Below are positions 1 through 11,309 of a stretch of DNA of 64,000 nt, one piece after another. Position numbers and translations under genes: made by a program. This stretch comes from Telopea speciosissima (taxonomy: Eukaryota; Streptophyta; Magnoliopsida; Proteales; Proteaceae). Positions within the stretch are counted from its first letter, which is position 1; each line of letters starts with the position of its first letter. Location: positions 14,037,001 through 14,101,000 of the forward strand of contig NC_057924.1 in the NCBI RefSeq assembly GCF_018873765.1, written 5' to 3'. The notes beneath the pieces were generated by a model, which was given only the letters and a program-made list of their open reading frames with translations, ran no database searches and was not told the DNA's origin.

Positions 1-338
1 CCTAATAAAAGAAAATTTTAAAAGATATTCCAGTGCCCATATTGGAATTATTATCCCAGTTTCTAACTTTCTATACATTATTGTTGAAAACCCACCAAAC
101 CTGTTCTATCTTGTAATGGTCCTTGTGATGGTCTTAGAGTTACAATCAACACAGCATGCAAGAAAATGTTTGCAATGAAAGCATGAATGTTCTTCCTGTA
201 TGTATATTTATTTTGCTGTATAGTGCAATTTTGTGAACATGTTCTTGTTAAAATGCAGATTTCATTGAATTCACTCATTCCATTTGATTTCTTATAAACG
301 ACGACAGTAAACCTTCTCTTTTCTCATCTTATTTTCAG

Positions 339-416
339 GTCGTAGCTTTTGTTTTGGAGGCATTTTTTGCAGAAATGGAACTTGAAACCAGAAATGAATC
401 TGAACAAGATGGCAAG
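339..416 (+). CDS. TPC1: Two-pore calcium channel 1 (TPC1), near-terminal exon
   Basis: This 26-codon exon is flanked by a cag acceptor at 336-338 and a gt donor at 417. It encodes VVAFVLEAFFAEMELE followed by an acidic, polar stretch ending in QDGK. That matches the end of the last transmembrane helix and the start of the cytosolic C-terminal tail of plant TPC1, a vacuolar voltage- and calcium-gated cation channel with two 6-helix domains and EF hands. Upstream exons lie left of the window; 1-338 reads as intron. The exon ends in phase 0, so the terminal exon at 16900 (entered in phase 2) needs at least one small exon between them. The long gap is filled by retroelements. The family call rests on remembered C-terminal motifs. 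Confidence 0.8.
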
Positions 417-999
417 GTTTGTACCATATGATGAACTTAAGCAGCAGTACAGCACCATTTGACAGAGAATGGCAGTAACCACTATAAATGAGTCAAGCCC
501 TTTCCATTGGTGTGAAAATCCTTAAGAATAATGCTTTATTGTGAATATCATGTGTTGTTATTCATTGAGTGAATTTTTCTGATCATCGACTGCAATATCA
601 GAAAAGTAATACTTCATTTCTTCCACAATGATTGTTCATTTTCACTAATTTCACTGTTGTAATAGGCACTTGGAGCTCAAATCAAGCAAAACCAGCCAAG
701 TGCAAAGTTACCGCCTAATTTTTGGTGGATTCTCGGTTTCACCAAGCACCGCCACCACCGCCGGAGGACTTCCCTCTCTCTCGCCTTGCCTCCGGCGGCC
801 TTCTCTATCTCCCGTGACTCCCTCTTAAGTTGCCTCCCCTTTCTCTCGCCTCTTGTGACTTCCTTTCACTCTTCCGCCCTTTCTCACCCTTGGTGGTGAG
901 TTATCTCCCACCAAGGGGTCGTGCACCTGATATGGTTTAAATCCTTTATTTTTTGGGATTTGTTTATGCTTTTCTTTGGGATCCTCTCTTGGTGTTTTT
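417..999 (+). other. TPC1 intron start and unassigned leader-like DNA
   Basis: About 417-660 looks like ordinary AT-rich intron. From about 700 the base composition changes to C/T-rich sequence with repeated ccggcgg and ctctctcgcc motifs, and no coding match. It could be untranslated leader of the copia element whose gag begins near 2500, or 5' DNA of another element. I found neither a copy of the copia B LTR nor a primer-binding site here. Confidence 0.3.
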
Positions 1000-2440
1000 T
1001 TTTTTTTTTTTTTGTGAATAAAAAATTCATTACCAAAACCCCGAATGGAGGGTGAAAAGGGGGGGATACACAGGGAGGAAGAGAGCAGGGGAACTATACA
1101 AGCCACAAGGCCTAGGGGGCCTGGCTAGGAGAACGAAAGAGAGAAGAATCTAAGCCCCAGGTAACAACAATGTGCCTGTTCCTTGGGGAATCTAAAAGAG
1201 AGCCATGGGGAAGCATATGAAGTCCAGAGCTGACATCGAAGAAGATGGCTTTCCAAATCAGGTCAAGGGACAGGGAGTTGGAAGTCCATCTACGAAGATT
1301 CCACTACACCTAGATATGAGAGATAACAACCCCAAACACAAGCTTGCCAGCAGTATCACAAATAGAGCTACCAGAAAAGGACATATCAAGCCATAGCCAC
1401 TCCTGGCCTAAGGGAAGGAGGCGCCTACAACAGGGCCAAATGAACTGTAAAGCTTTTTTTCAAATAGAGGAGGCTAGGGGGCAAGAAAAAAAAAAAGGTG
1501 ATCGACGTCCTCAATATAGTTCCAACAAAGGATACAAGAGGGGAGATAGGGATGTAGCGGAGGAGGAAAGATTTGGTAGGGAGGTAAAGGGGTTAAGGGT
1601 TCTCCAAGCATTAAAAGAGTGTCTAGAGATGTGGCCTTTGAACCAAACAAGATTATGCCAGGGCAGAAGTGCCATGAGGTCTAACAAAATCCCAAGCAAA
1701 GAGGGAGCTAAAAATACCATTGTGGGAGGGGAGCCAGAGAACTTTGTCTGAAACTTTGTCTGAATGAGAGGGATAGGGGGGGTGGGGGGGAGAGGCCCAG
1801 ACTTGAGAGAGACCGGGGGAGAAAGGGAAAGGGAGGGGACTAGGAGCCATGGGAGATTATTGATGAGAGAGGGGCAGATTTGGGGATACCAGTTAGAGTA
1901 GACCCCTCGGGTACCTAAGATATTGTAAAGTACTCCAGAGGGATGCCAAGGATCAAGCCAAAGGGAGGTGGAGGTACCATCAACGATCACAGGTGGCACT
2001 AAGGGCTAAGGGACGGAGGAGAAGGATTTTGCGCCAGACCCAGGAGGAGTCTGCAGGCTGGGGGACAATCCAAATGGAATCATTTTTGAGGAGGTAGGAG
2101 TAGACCCAATTAACCCAAATTGAGTCCCGCTTAGTGGAGATTTTCTAGATTAGCTTGAGAAGGCCTGCAATATTGTAATCGTGGATTCGACGGATGCCAA
2201 GACCTCCTTCAAATTTGGGGCGGCAGATTGCTGCCCAGCTAATCGGATGGAGGAATTTGGAGGACTGTTGGCCTTTTCAAAGGAAAGCATAGAAGAGAGA
2301 TTTCATAGCTTTGATTGTGGATTTTGGAAGCCCATAGATACCACACCAGTAGATGTAAGAGGATTGGAGGACGGATTTGATCAGAACAATCACCCAGCTA
2401 ATCTCCGGGTGTTGATCTGTTGATTTGGGTATTTTGTTCG
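1000..2440 (-). mobile_element. 5'-truncated L1-type LINE (copy 1)
   Basis: A T run at about 997-1015 is the complement of a poly(A) tail, so the element lies on the minus strand. At 2489-2277 the minus strand encodes the end of a LINE reverse transcriptase, with LIKSVLQSSYIYWCGIYGLP and KSTI motifs. At 1999-1511 it encodes zf-RVT-like sequence with STSLWLDPWHPSGVL. Frames are broken by stops. It belongs to the same family as the copy at 9200-10845; both share the WLDPWHP block and 3' region. A possible short duplication, ttggtg, flanks it on the left (about 992-997) and right (about 2451-2456), but six bases is weak evidence. Confidence 0.75.
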
Positions 2441-2499
2441 ACCAACAACTATTGGTGATTCCGATATCTCCACCGCCTAACCTGGACATGAAGGAGCAA

Positions 2500-3165
2500 C
2501 TCAGCGTGGCTTCCTTCCGTTCCCTACTAGTGCCATTAAATTAAATGGGAGCAATTATCTCATGTGGTCGAGATCTTGCTTTTTGTCTGTTGGTTCCCAT
2601 TGTCTTTCTGGTTACATCACAGGAACTGTTACTATGTCTACTGATGCTGGTCATAAATGGATATCAAATTTTCTTGTGATGTCTTACCTTATCAACTCTA
2701 TGGATCATGACGTTGCTAGCGGTTATCTTCTTCTCGACGCTGCTGCCAAGATTTGGAAGACAGCCAAGGACACTTATTCTCAGGTCGGTAATACTGCCTA
2801 GTGCTATGAACTCCGTCAGAACTCTGAAGATACATGCCACAAAGCAGCAAAAATTAACCCTCTCCCATTATTGTTCTAAACTGCGTGGCATGTGGCAACA
2901 ACTAGATTTTGATGGGTCATTTACTGCCATTTGTGATGTTGATGCAATTGCGTTCAAGAAGTGGGAAGAAGACCTTCGAGTATTTGATTTTCTTACCGGG
3001 CTGAACATGGAGTACGACCAAATTCGAGCTAATGTCTTAAATCGTGATCCCTTCCCAACTCTTGAACAGACATGCGGTGGTGCAATCAGAGGAGAGCCGT
3101 CACACTGCAATGGTGCTCCCAATTTCCCAGGAGCATTCTGCTCTCTTCACCAGCCCACAACAGCC
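2500..3165 (+). pseudogene. copia B gag fragment
   Basis: Two overlapping frames (2562-2801 and 2707-3171) carry gag-like sequence: LNGSNYLMWSRS near 2540-2575, then the LTLSHYCSKLRGMWQQLDF and VFDFLTGLNMEYDQIRANVL segments typical of copia UBN2-type gag. At least one frameshift separates them. The fragment is cut at 3165 by copia A, and the zinc-knuckle part of the same gag resumes at 8551. Confidence 0.8.
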
Positions 3166-3392
3166 TGTTAGGTTTTAGAGTAAAAAGAGAAGAAAGAAGA
3201 AAAGCTCTAAGAGAGACAAAGTTCTAACACGATTTGGTGTAATCTGTTATCTCTCTCAACTAGAGACAAACAGCCTTATATTGAAAAGAATATTTAATTA
3301 CACTCAGGCCCTTAGCCAAATACAAATAACACATAGAATACATAAAAAGGGGTTTATGTACAAGTATACCCCTAAAACAACTATTCTTAACA
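3166..3392 (-). repeat. copia A 3' LTR
   Basis: A 227-bp terminal repeat, the left-hand copy. On minus it is preceded by the purine tract at about 3393-3400. It differs from the right-hand LTR at three positions seen by eye: two close together near 3222-3234 and one near 3376. Confidence 0.93.
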
Positions 3393-3402
3393 CTCCCCCT
3401 CA
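3393..3402 (-). promoter_or_regulatory. Polypurine tract of copia A
   Basis: The plus-strand ctccccctc reads GAGGGGGAG on minus, directly before the TGTTAAG end of the LTR. This is the expected plus-strand priming site of a copia element. Confidence 0.7.
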
Positions 3403-6400
3403 AGCTGGGTGGTATATGTCATACATACCCAGCTTGTCTAACATAAAACTGAAGTGATGAGAACTAAGTCCTTTGGTGAATATGTCTGCCACTTGTTCAT
3501 TTGTCTTCACAAAAGGAGTACAAATAGTCTTAGACTCTATCTTCTCCTTGATAAAGTGTTCATCAACCTCAACATGCTTTGTTCGGTCATGTTGAACCGG
3601 ATTGTGAGCAATACTGATGGCTGCCTTGTTATCGCAGTATAGACTCATAGGCTCAGTTGTCTCAAACTCCAATTCTTGAACAAGTTTCTTCAACCACAAG
3701 ATTTCACACACACCATGGGCCATGGCTCTAAACTCTGCTTCAGCACTTGACCTTGCTACCACAGGTTGCTTCTTACTTCTCCAACTAAGTTTCCCCCAAC
3801 AAAAGTACAGTATCCAGAAGTGGACCTTCTATCCGAAATAGACCCGGCCCAATCAGCATCTGTATAAACTTCGATTCTTAAGTGATCATTCCTAGAGAAG
3901 AGAAGTCCCTTTCCAGGACATGACTCCAGGTACCTGAGGATCCTATAAACTGCATCAAGATGTCCCATCTTGGGTGCATGCATAAACTGACTCACCACTC
4001 CAACAGCAAAAGTTATGTCAGGTCTGGTGAGGGAAAGATAGATTAGCTTGCCTACTAATCTCTGGTATTTTTCAGCATCCACAAAAGGTTCGCCACAATC
4101 TTCCCCCAGTCTGTGGTTCTGCTCAATAGGGGAGGAGATTGGTTTGCACCCTAAGTAGCCTGTCTTTGTAAGTAGATCAAGAACAAACTTCCTTTGGCAA
4201 ACATTGATCTCTTGCTTGGACCTTGAAGCTTCAATCTCCAAAAAATACTTCAATGGACCGAGATCTTTGATCTCAAACTGCCGAGCCAAATAAAGCTTAA
4301 GTTTTGAGATTTCAGCTTCACTATTTCCCGTGACCACAATGTCATCAACATAAACAATGAGAGTTGTAGTAGTACTGCCCTTCCTTTGCATAAACAATGT
4401 GTGATCAGCTTAACTTTGAGTATACCCATTTTGTTGTAGGGCTTGTCTAAACCTCTCAAACCAAGCCTTAAGAGACTATTTGAGTCCATAAAGAGCCATC
4501 CTAAGACGACAAACTTTCCCATTGTCACCAGTAAGCTTGAACCCAGGAGGATGATGCATATACACCTCTTCTTCTATGTCACCATGTAAGAATGCATTCT
4601 TCACATCAAGTTGGTACAATGGCCAATCAAGATTTGCAGCCACTGAGAGAAGTACACGGATGGAGTTGTGCTTGGCCACTGGAGCAAAGGTCTCCTAATA
4701 GTCAATGCCATACACCTGTGTATAACCCTTAGCGACCAGTCTTGCCTTATACCTCTCCACAGTACCATCAGACTTGAACTTGACCGTGAAAACCCATCTG
4801 CATCCAATAGGGGTCCTCCCTTTAGGAAGCTCAACAAGGTCCCAAGTGTGATTCTTCTCCAGAGCCAACATCTCTGTGTTCATTGCTTCTCTCCATTTTG
4901 GATCTACCATAGCTTCTGCTACATTCTTGGGAATAGATATGGAAGAGATAGCCACAGAAAAGGCTATACCTGTAAGGGAGATAGAATCATAGGAAACAAA
5001 CTTGGCAATGGGATTAGTACATGCCCTAATGCCCTTGCGGTGGGCAATAGGAAGATCTAAGTCTAAGAATATAGAAGTAGAAGAAGGTATACCTGTCTCG
5101 ATGGATGGAAGTTCAGGATGAGGAGACGAAGAACGGTTTTGGCAGGTCTTCTTTATAGGAAGCCATGAAGCAGGATTTCTTCTGTCTTTCGTATACAGCA
5201 GTGGCTCCCCCTGTTCTCTATTCACCTGTGCACTGGGAGACTCCCCCTCAATAACATTATCCACAGGAGGCTCCCCCTCAACAACAGTATCCACAGAACT
5301 TTTCTTTCCCTTGTCAATCTGAAAAGGAGAAATAGAAACAGGGGAGAAAAGAGGAACTGAAACAAACTCTGGAACCTCTTCACCCTCTACACCACCTCGA
5401 GATGAACACTCCCCCTGAAGAGGTGACTGAAAATAAGGAATAGTTTCAAAGAAATGGACATCTTTGGAGAGAAGCCACCGACGTGTAGGGGGATGATAAC
5501 ACTTATAACCTTTGGATGTAGAGGAATACCCAAAAAAGATGCACTTTAAAGCCTTAGGATCCAATTTAGTGCAGGCAGATTTGCTAATATGGACATAGCA
5601 AATACACCCAAACACCCTTGGTGGAAGAGAGAAGGAAGAAGAACAGGGAGGTAAGACCTCAAGTGGAACTTTGAAGTTCAAGACACTAGATGGCATGTGA
5701 TTAATAAGAAAGACAGCAATGAGGAGGGCATCAAACCAAAAGGTTTTTGGAACATGCATGGTAAACCGAAGCGACCTAGCTACTTCAAGAAGATGGCGAT
5801 TTTTTCTTTCAGCCACCCCATTTTGTTATGGGGTTTCAACACAGGCCACCTGATGAATAATGCCATGGTCAGAAAAAAAGGTTTCCAAACCACTATACAT
5901 ATACTCCCCACCTTTGTCAGAACGAACAATTTGGATCCGGGTTTGAAATTGGGTATACACTAACTCATAAAAATTTGAAAATGCAACATGGACATCACTT
6001 TTGTGTTTCAACAAGTACACCCAAGTAACCCGAGAATAATCATCAATAAAAGACACAAAGTAGCGGAAGCCACGCAAAGAGGTAACAGGGGAAGGCCCCC
6101 AAACATCAGTATGGATAAGATGAAAAGGTGAAGTAGATCTATTACCATTGGATGTATAAACTGTTTTACAACTTTTGGCAAATAAACAAGGTTCACAAGG
6201 AAAAACATGAGAGACAGGAAAGGAGGTAAATAAGTGAGGTAACTGTTTCCTCATAACAGAAAAAGAAGGGTGTCTCAACCGACGGTGCCAAAGCAAAATA
6301 TCCTCTTGAGTACGTCCACCTTCTTGCCCACAAACATAGGATTGAGGTTGTACAGCAGGGGAAGAACCAGGCTCCAAAACATATAACCCATTAGCTTCAT

Positions 6401-7774
6401 GACCACTGCCAATCACCTTCCTCGTCACCAAATCCTGAAAAAGACAATGGGTAGGAAAGAAGGTGATAAAGCAGTTCAAAGATTTAGTCAATTGGCTAAC
6501 GGAAAGAAGGTTAGTAGCAACGTTGGGAACATGAAAAACAGACTTCAAGGGTAAGCAAGGTGTAACTTGGATATCTCCCTTACCAGAGATGGAAGAGAAT
6601 GAACCATCAGCAATTTTTACCTTATCTTCCCAGAACAAACAGAGTAGGAATTATACAGCTGAGACCTACCAGTCATATGATCCATGGCGCTCGAGTCAAT
6701 AACCCAAGGTGTGGTGCCGGAGGAGGAAGAGGCCTGTAGTGCAGTAGAAGTAGGAGCAGCAGGTGAACCATCCAGGTGGGCTATAACCCGGCGAAAGGCA
6801 GCAATGTCAGCTTGGGAAAGGGAGGAGGAATCAGCTTCAATGACCCCAACATGAGCCTTAGGCCCCTTCTTCTGCTGTCCCTTCAGTCCCCCAGAGGAAC
6901 CAGGAGGGGGCTTCCCATGGAGATCCCAACAAAAGTCCTTCGTATGGCCAGATTTACCACAATGGTCACATAAGAATCGGCTCTTCGAAGATCCCTTAGC
7001 AGCCCCCTTATCAGCTCCCTTAGGGGAGTCCTGAGAGGTGGAAGAAACCAGAGCAGATCGCTCAACAGTGGGATTGGTACTAGTCCCCATGGCACCCCTA
7101 CGGGTTTCCTTACTCTGTAGATATCCACACACCTCCTCTAGTGAGGGAAGACTAGGTCGGCCAAGGATTTGTACCCTTAGAGGCTCAAATTCAGGATTCA
7201 GGCCACCAAGAAGAAATAGTACCCTCTCCTTCTCAAACAACCTATGTACCTTGACTTCATCATCAGGACACAGCTGAAGATCTCTTTAGTGATCATACTC
7301 CTCCCACAGGCCCACAACAAGACAATAGTACTCAGAGATGCTTCTATCACCCTGGCGTAGGCTAACAATCTGTTGGAGAAGTTAGTACACCTTTGTAGAG
7401 TCTCCAACACGATCAAAGATACAGGTTACACTATCCCAAATGTCTTTGGCAGTCTCCTTACCCATAAACCTCCGTCCAATCTCAGGCTTCATTGAGAAAA
7501 GAAGCCAAGCCATCACAAGAGAGTTCTCAGTGTCCCATTTGGAATACCCTTGGTCGGTAGGAAGAGGGGCCTTGATGCTGCCATTTATGTACCCCATCTT
7601 TCCCCTACACCTAAGGATCAGTTTCATGGATCGGGACCAATCTAGGTAGTTGGTATTGTCCAACTTGACAATGGGAAGCTGCACATTTGGGTGCTCATAT
7701 GAAGGGACAGAGGGTGATGCAGCAATTTGGTCTGCAGACAAAGGCAAGGCTGTTTCCACATTTTTGTCACCCAT
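3400..7774 (-). pseudogene. copia A gag-pol polyprotein, broken by several stops
   Basis: Read on minus from 7774, the domains run in copia order. First comes gag with LDNTNYLDWSRSMKLIL (7774-7382). A CCHC zinc knuckle, CDHCGKSGHTKDFC, lies near 6970-6930. The protease has PWVIDSSAMDHMTG, with the catalytic Asp kept but DSSA in place of the usual DSGA or DTGA (near 6690). GAG-pre-integrase follows with a W-H-R-R-L-R-H-P motif. The integrase core has HTDVWGP and SFIDDYSR (6150-6030). The reverse transcriptase carries [11 protein letters not shown] and YVDD (4620-4320). RNase H has [13 protein letters not shown] (3750-3400). Stops or frameshifts occur near 7382, 7290, 6640, 5820, 4690 and 4490-4400, so no full protein can be made. 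Domain content is complete apart from these breaks. Confidence 0.9.
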
Positions 7775-8300
7775 ATTTACCTTAAATCAAATACTTAGTA
7801 AGTCCAAACAACTGTATTCCAACCACAACAACTGCTCCTTGAACACAGCAGTAAAAAAGAGGCAAAAACAGAGACCAGAAAACTGAAAAAGGCTTGTAAA
7901 ACCTCAACAAAGCAGCAAACAGCAGCGGAGCAACAAGGGCAAGTCTTCCTTACCCAAAAACGATGCTGTATGGCCCAAAGAATGTAGCAGACAAAGCTCT
8001 ATCGAAGAGCTGGATCACTTCAAGAACTCTGACTGGCGGAAATGGTTGCAGAATGTGTCTGGCCGAAACTCAGATTCTGTCTTCTGATGCTGCCAGTAGA
8101 CTTGAGATGATCAAATGGCAAGAAAGGGGACTTCCAAACGAAGCTAGAGCATTTGGTTGCTCTCTATTTGGTTGTCAAACAAGGAAGAAACAGCTTGGTG
8201 AAGATACCCTAAGGTTTCCTTCGCAAACCAGCAAGAACAAGGAGATGGAGGTTAACTCTAGCCTTCCACGCAACCTTCAAACACCTTCAAACTCCAAGAT

Positions 8301-8318
8301 CAAATTGCTCTGATACCA
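8301..8318 (-). promoter_or_regulatory. Primer-binding site of copia A (initiator Met tRNA)
   Basis: On minus, directly inside the 5' LTR, the sequence reads TGGTATCAGAGCAATTTG. Its first 12 bases are the classic copia primer-binding site, complementary to the 3' end of initiator Met tRNA. Confidence 0.9.
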
Positions 8319-8545
8319 TGTTAGGTTTTAGAGTAAAAAGAGAAGAAAGAAGAAAAGCTCCAAGAGAGACAAAGTTCAAACACGATTTGGTGTAATCTGT
8401 TATCTCTCTCAACTAGAGACAAACAGCCTTATATTGAAAAGAATATTTAATTACACTCAGGCCCTTAGCCAAATACAAATAACACATAGAATACATAAAA
8501 AGGGGTTTATGTACAAGTATACCCCTGAAACAACTATTCTTAACA
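8319..8545 (-). repeat. copia A 5' LTR
   Basis: A 227-bp terminal repeat, the right-hand copy. It carries the promoter end of copia A. It is followed on the right by the second CAGCC target copy at 8546-8550. Confidence 0.93.
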
Positions 8546-8550
8546 CAGCC

Positions 8551-9199
8551 ATCTTATGGGGGTCCACCTTGCTCTACGGGTGATCGTTCCACTGTTGATG
8601 GCCCCTCGGTGAAGTGTGATTTTTATGGGAAGGAACGACACATCAAAGAAAAATGCTGGAAGTTACAATGGCGCCCCAATGATACATGGGGACGTGGACA
8701 GGGTCGTTTTTCTATAGCCAGGGCCAACCATACTCCATCTGAGGACACCACATCGATCAACCACTTTCTCAAGAGGAATTTCAGCATCTTCGTCATCTCA
8801 TGATCAGGCTGGACACCACCTCTTCATCCGCTCCTTCTACTGTCTTGGTTATTTCATTGCCAAGAGCCTCAGCTTTATCCACTTCTACCCCGTCAGGTAT
8901 TTCGTTTGGTGGCCAATGTGCCTCGGTCATGTCCACTTCTTGGATAATTGATTCAGGCACCACTAACCATATGACAGGTTCTTCTTCTCAATTCCTTCGG
9001 TATTTTCCTTTATCTGGTAACAATAAAGTCTGTGTTGCTGATGGTTCCCTTTCTTCTGTTTATGGGAAGGGCAACATTAAGTGTACTCCTCTTTCTCTTT
9101 CTTTTGTCTTACATGTTCCTAAATTTTCCACCAATTTGTTGTCCATAAGTAGTTTGACTTGTGATTTACATTGCACAGTGACTTTTTTCCTTACTCATT
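8551..9199 (+). pseudogene. copia B zinc knuckle and protease fragment
   Basis: Resumes exactly where copia A interrupts gag. At about 8610-8660 there is a damaged CCHC knuckle: CDFYGKERHIKEKC has Tyr for the second Cys. The protease follows, with SWIIDSGTTNHMTGSSSQFL (near 8940-9000; catalytic Asp in DSG), then VLHVPKFSTNLLSISSLT. The segment stops at 9199, in the target duplication TACTCATT of the LINE chimera. Its continuation is at 11310. Confidence 0.85.
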
Positions 9200-10845
9200 T
9201 TTTTTGGGTACATAAATATGTATTACCTTACCCCAGGGGGGGACAGGAAGAAAAGAATATACAAGGGAAAAGGGGGGAGGGGGAGAAACAACAACCAACC
9301 TACGCAGAGGTGGTAAGAAAAAGAGAGGCCAGATCAAGGCCCCAGTAGTCTGCAGTGTGCCTGTTCCTAGGGGTGTGCCTGTTCCTAGGGGTGTCCCTGA
9401 CAGCGCGAAGATGGGCACGGCTGAGCTTGGAAGAGACTTCAAAGGAGATGGCTTTCCAAATCAGATCGAAGGATCGAGAGTTGGAAGTCCATCTCCTAAG
9501 GTTACACTCCATCCAAATTTGGTGAATAGCAGCTCCAAAGACCTGCTTTCCGATGGTGTCACAAATCGAGGTCCCAGAGAAGGACTTAGCGACCCAAAGC
9601 CATTCTCTGTCAAAGGGGAGAGGTCTCCTATTTCGGTGCCAGATGGAGGAAAGGGCTTTTTGCCCGATGGTAGAGCTGAAAGGGCAGTCAAAGAAGAGGT
9701 GGGGGATGTTCTCAATACCATTCCAGCATAGGGAGCAAGCAGGGGAAACATGGATGTGACGGTGAATAAGAAAGGCTTGGGTTGGAAGGCAAAGGCGGAA
9801 GGCTCTCTAGGAGGTAAGGCTATGGCGGGGAATGTGGCCTTTGAACTAGACAAGGTTGTGCCAGGGGACAGAGGGGGCGGAGGGGCGGATAAAGTTCCAG
9901 GCTGAGGAAGTGTTGAAGAGGCCATTGGGAGAGGGCAACCACAAGAGTCTGTCATCATGGGGGGGGGAGGGGAGGGGAGGGGGGGAGAGCAGGCCAGATC
10001 CGAGCGACTATAGAGGGATTGAGGAAAGGGGGGGGGGGACCAGGAACCAGAGGAAATGAGACTGGAAAGGGGGGCAATTTTTGGAAGACCAAAGGAGTAT
10101 ATAGACCTGGGACCGAGGACGCAGAAGAGGATACCAAGGGGGTGCCAAGGATCAAGCCAGAGGGAGGTGGAGGAGCCACGAGCAATGGAGGAAGAGATCC
10201 CACGGAGGGCTAGGGGGCGGAGGGCAAGGATCTTTCTCCAAATCCAGGAGGCATCAGAGGGGGTGGAGATAGTCCATAAGGAGTCGGACTTGAGAAGGTG
10301 AGAGTAGACCCAGTTAACCCAGATGGAATTATGGCGAGTAGAGATTTTCCAGATCAACTTGAGAATACCAGCAGTATTGGAATCTTTGATGCGCCGTATC
10401 CCAAGACCTCCCTCGGATTTTGGCAGGCAGATGGACTTCCAGGTGACAGGGTGGAGGAACCTGAAGGCATCGGCCCCTTTCCAGAGGAAAGCACAGAAGA
10501 GGTGCTCCATCTCCTGGGTAGTGGCTTTGGGTAAGCCAAAGATCCCACACCAATAGATGTAAGAAGCTTGGAGGACAGAGCAAATACAAACAAGGCGGCC
10601 TGCATAGGAAAGGAGTTTGCTTTTCCAGAGCTAGAGGCGCTTGCGGATGTTGTCCAGCATAGGAGTGCAGTGGTGCTTGGAAAGCCGGGCCGGAATGAGG
10701 GGAAGACCAAGGTATTTGACTGGGAGGGAGCCCAAGGAGAAGCCAGTCAGGTGCAAAAGGGAGTCTCTCTCCTGATCAGGAATACCAGAGAGGAAGATTT
10801 TGGATTTGAGGAGATTGATGCGGAGGCCGGAGAGGGTCTCAAGGA
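9200..10845 (-). pseudogene. L1-type LINE copy 2: reverse transcriptase end and zf-RVT
   Basis: On minus from about 10845 the sequence encodes LSGLRINLLKSKIF, LGSLPVKYLGLPLIP and YIYWCGIFGLPKATTQEME, all standard in plant L1 reverse transcriptases. A 349-codon open stretch (10510-9461) then carries FLWKGADAFRFLHPVTWKSI, EGGLGIRRIKDSN and SLWLDPWHPLG (zf-RVT region). The N-terminal endonuclease and catalytic FADD region are absent, so it is truncated. Purine-rich runs near 9960-9990 and 10025-10040 disrupt the frame. Confidence 0.85.
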
Positions 10846-11282
10846 CACGGGAGGGCAGCCGGTTATTAAGCTATGCAGCAGAAAGGACTGCATCACCCCA
10901 AAACCGAGGAAGGACTGCCATAGTAAACATAAGGGATCTGGCAACTTCCAAGAGGTGTCAATTCTTTCTTTCCGCGACATCATTCTGAGCTGGAGTGTCG
11001 ACACAAGAAGTCTGGTGGATGATCCCATTATCAGACAGATAAGATTGAAATGAACCCTTCATATATACCTTCCCATTATCGGACCTCAAAATCTTCACCT
11101 TGGCATCAAACTGAGTCTGAACCATTTTATGAAATAACTGGAAGTAGGATGAGACATCACTCTTCTGATGCATAAGGTAAACCCATGTAGTACGACTAAA
11201 GCAATCAATGAAAGTAACAAACCAACGAAGCCAGAAGTAGAAAAGCAACAGATTGGGCCCTACACATCAGAATGAATGTGTC
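10846..11282 (-). pseudogene. Captured copia integrase core, inverted relative to copia B
   Basis: The minus-strand frame 11248-10958 encodes FIDCFSRTTWVYLMHQKSDV, ILRSDNGKVY and DTPAQNDVAERKN, the copia integrase core. It continues into LSAA and NRLPSRVLE before the LINE join. The same segment occurs on + at about 11634-12084. The inverted copy has a cleaner frame than the + copy and lacks its internal ~50-bp duplication, so it probably derives from another family member rather than from the adjacent DNA. Confidence 0.8.
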
Positions 11283-11309
11283 CCTCCAGGTTCCTCCACC
11301 CTGTCTCCC

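Larger units (their letters stand above)
3161..8550 (-). mobile_element. Nearly complete Ty1/copia retrotransposon (copia A) with target duplication
   Basis: Two 227-bp direct repeats at 3166-3392 and 8319-8545 begin TGTTAGG and end TTAACA. The 5-bp target duplication CAGCC lies at 3161-3165 and 8546-8550. The 5' LTR is on the right because all coding domains read on minus. Next to it is an initiator-methionine tRNA primer-binding site, and a G-rich polypurine tract abuts the 3' LTR. The LTRs differ at only three positions by eye, so this is a comparatively young insertion. The polyprotein nonetheless carries several stops. Confidence 0.95.

Noticed and set aside
653..666. tgttgtaat as the start of a copia B 5' LTR
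   Set aside because: Only the first nine bases agree with the 3' LTR; the following sequence does not match.
992..2456. ttggtg target duplication for LINE copy 1
   Set aside because: Six bases next to a T run are too weak; joining the flanks gives no clear continuous sequence.
7963..8313. 116-codon plus-strand frame left of the copia A LTR
   Set aside because: It lies in the untranslated leader of copia A on the opposite strand, ends at the primer-binding site and has no motif.
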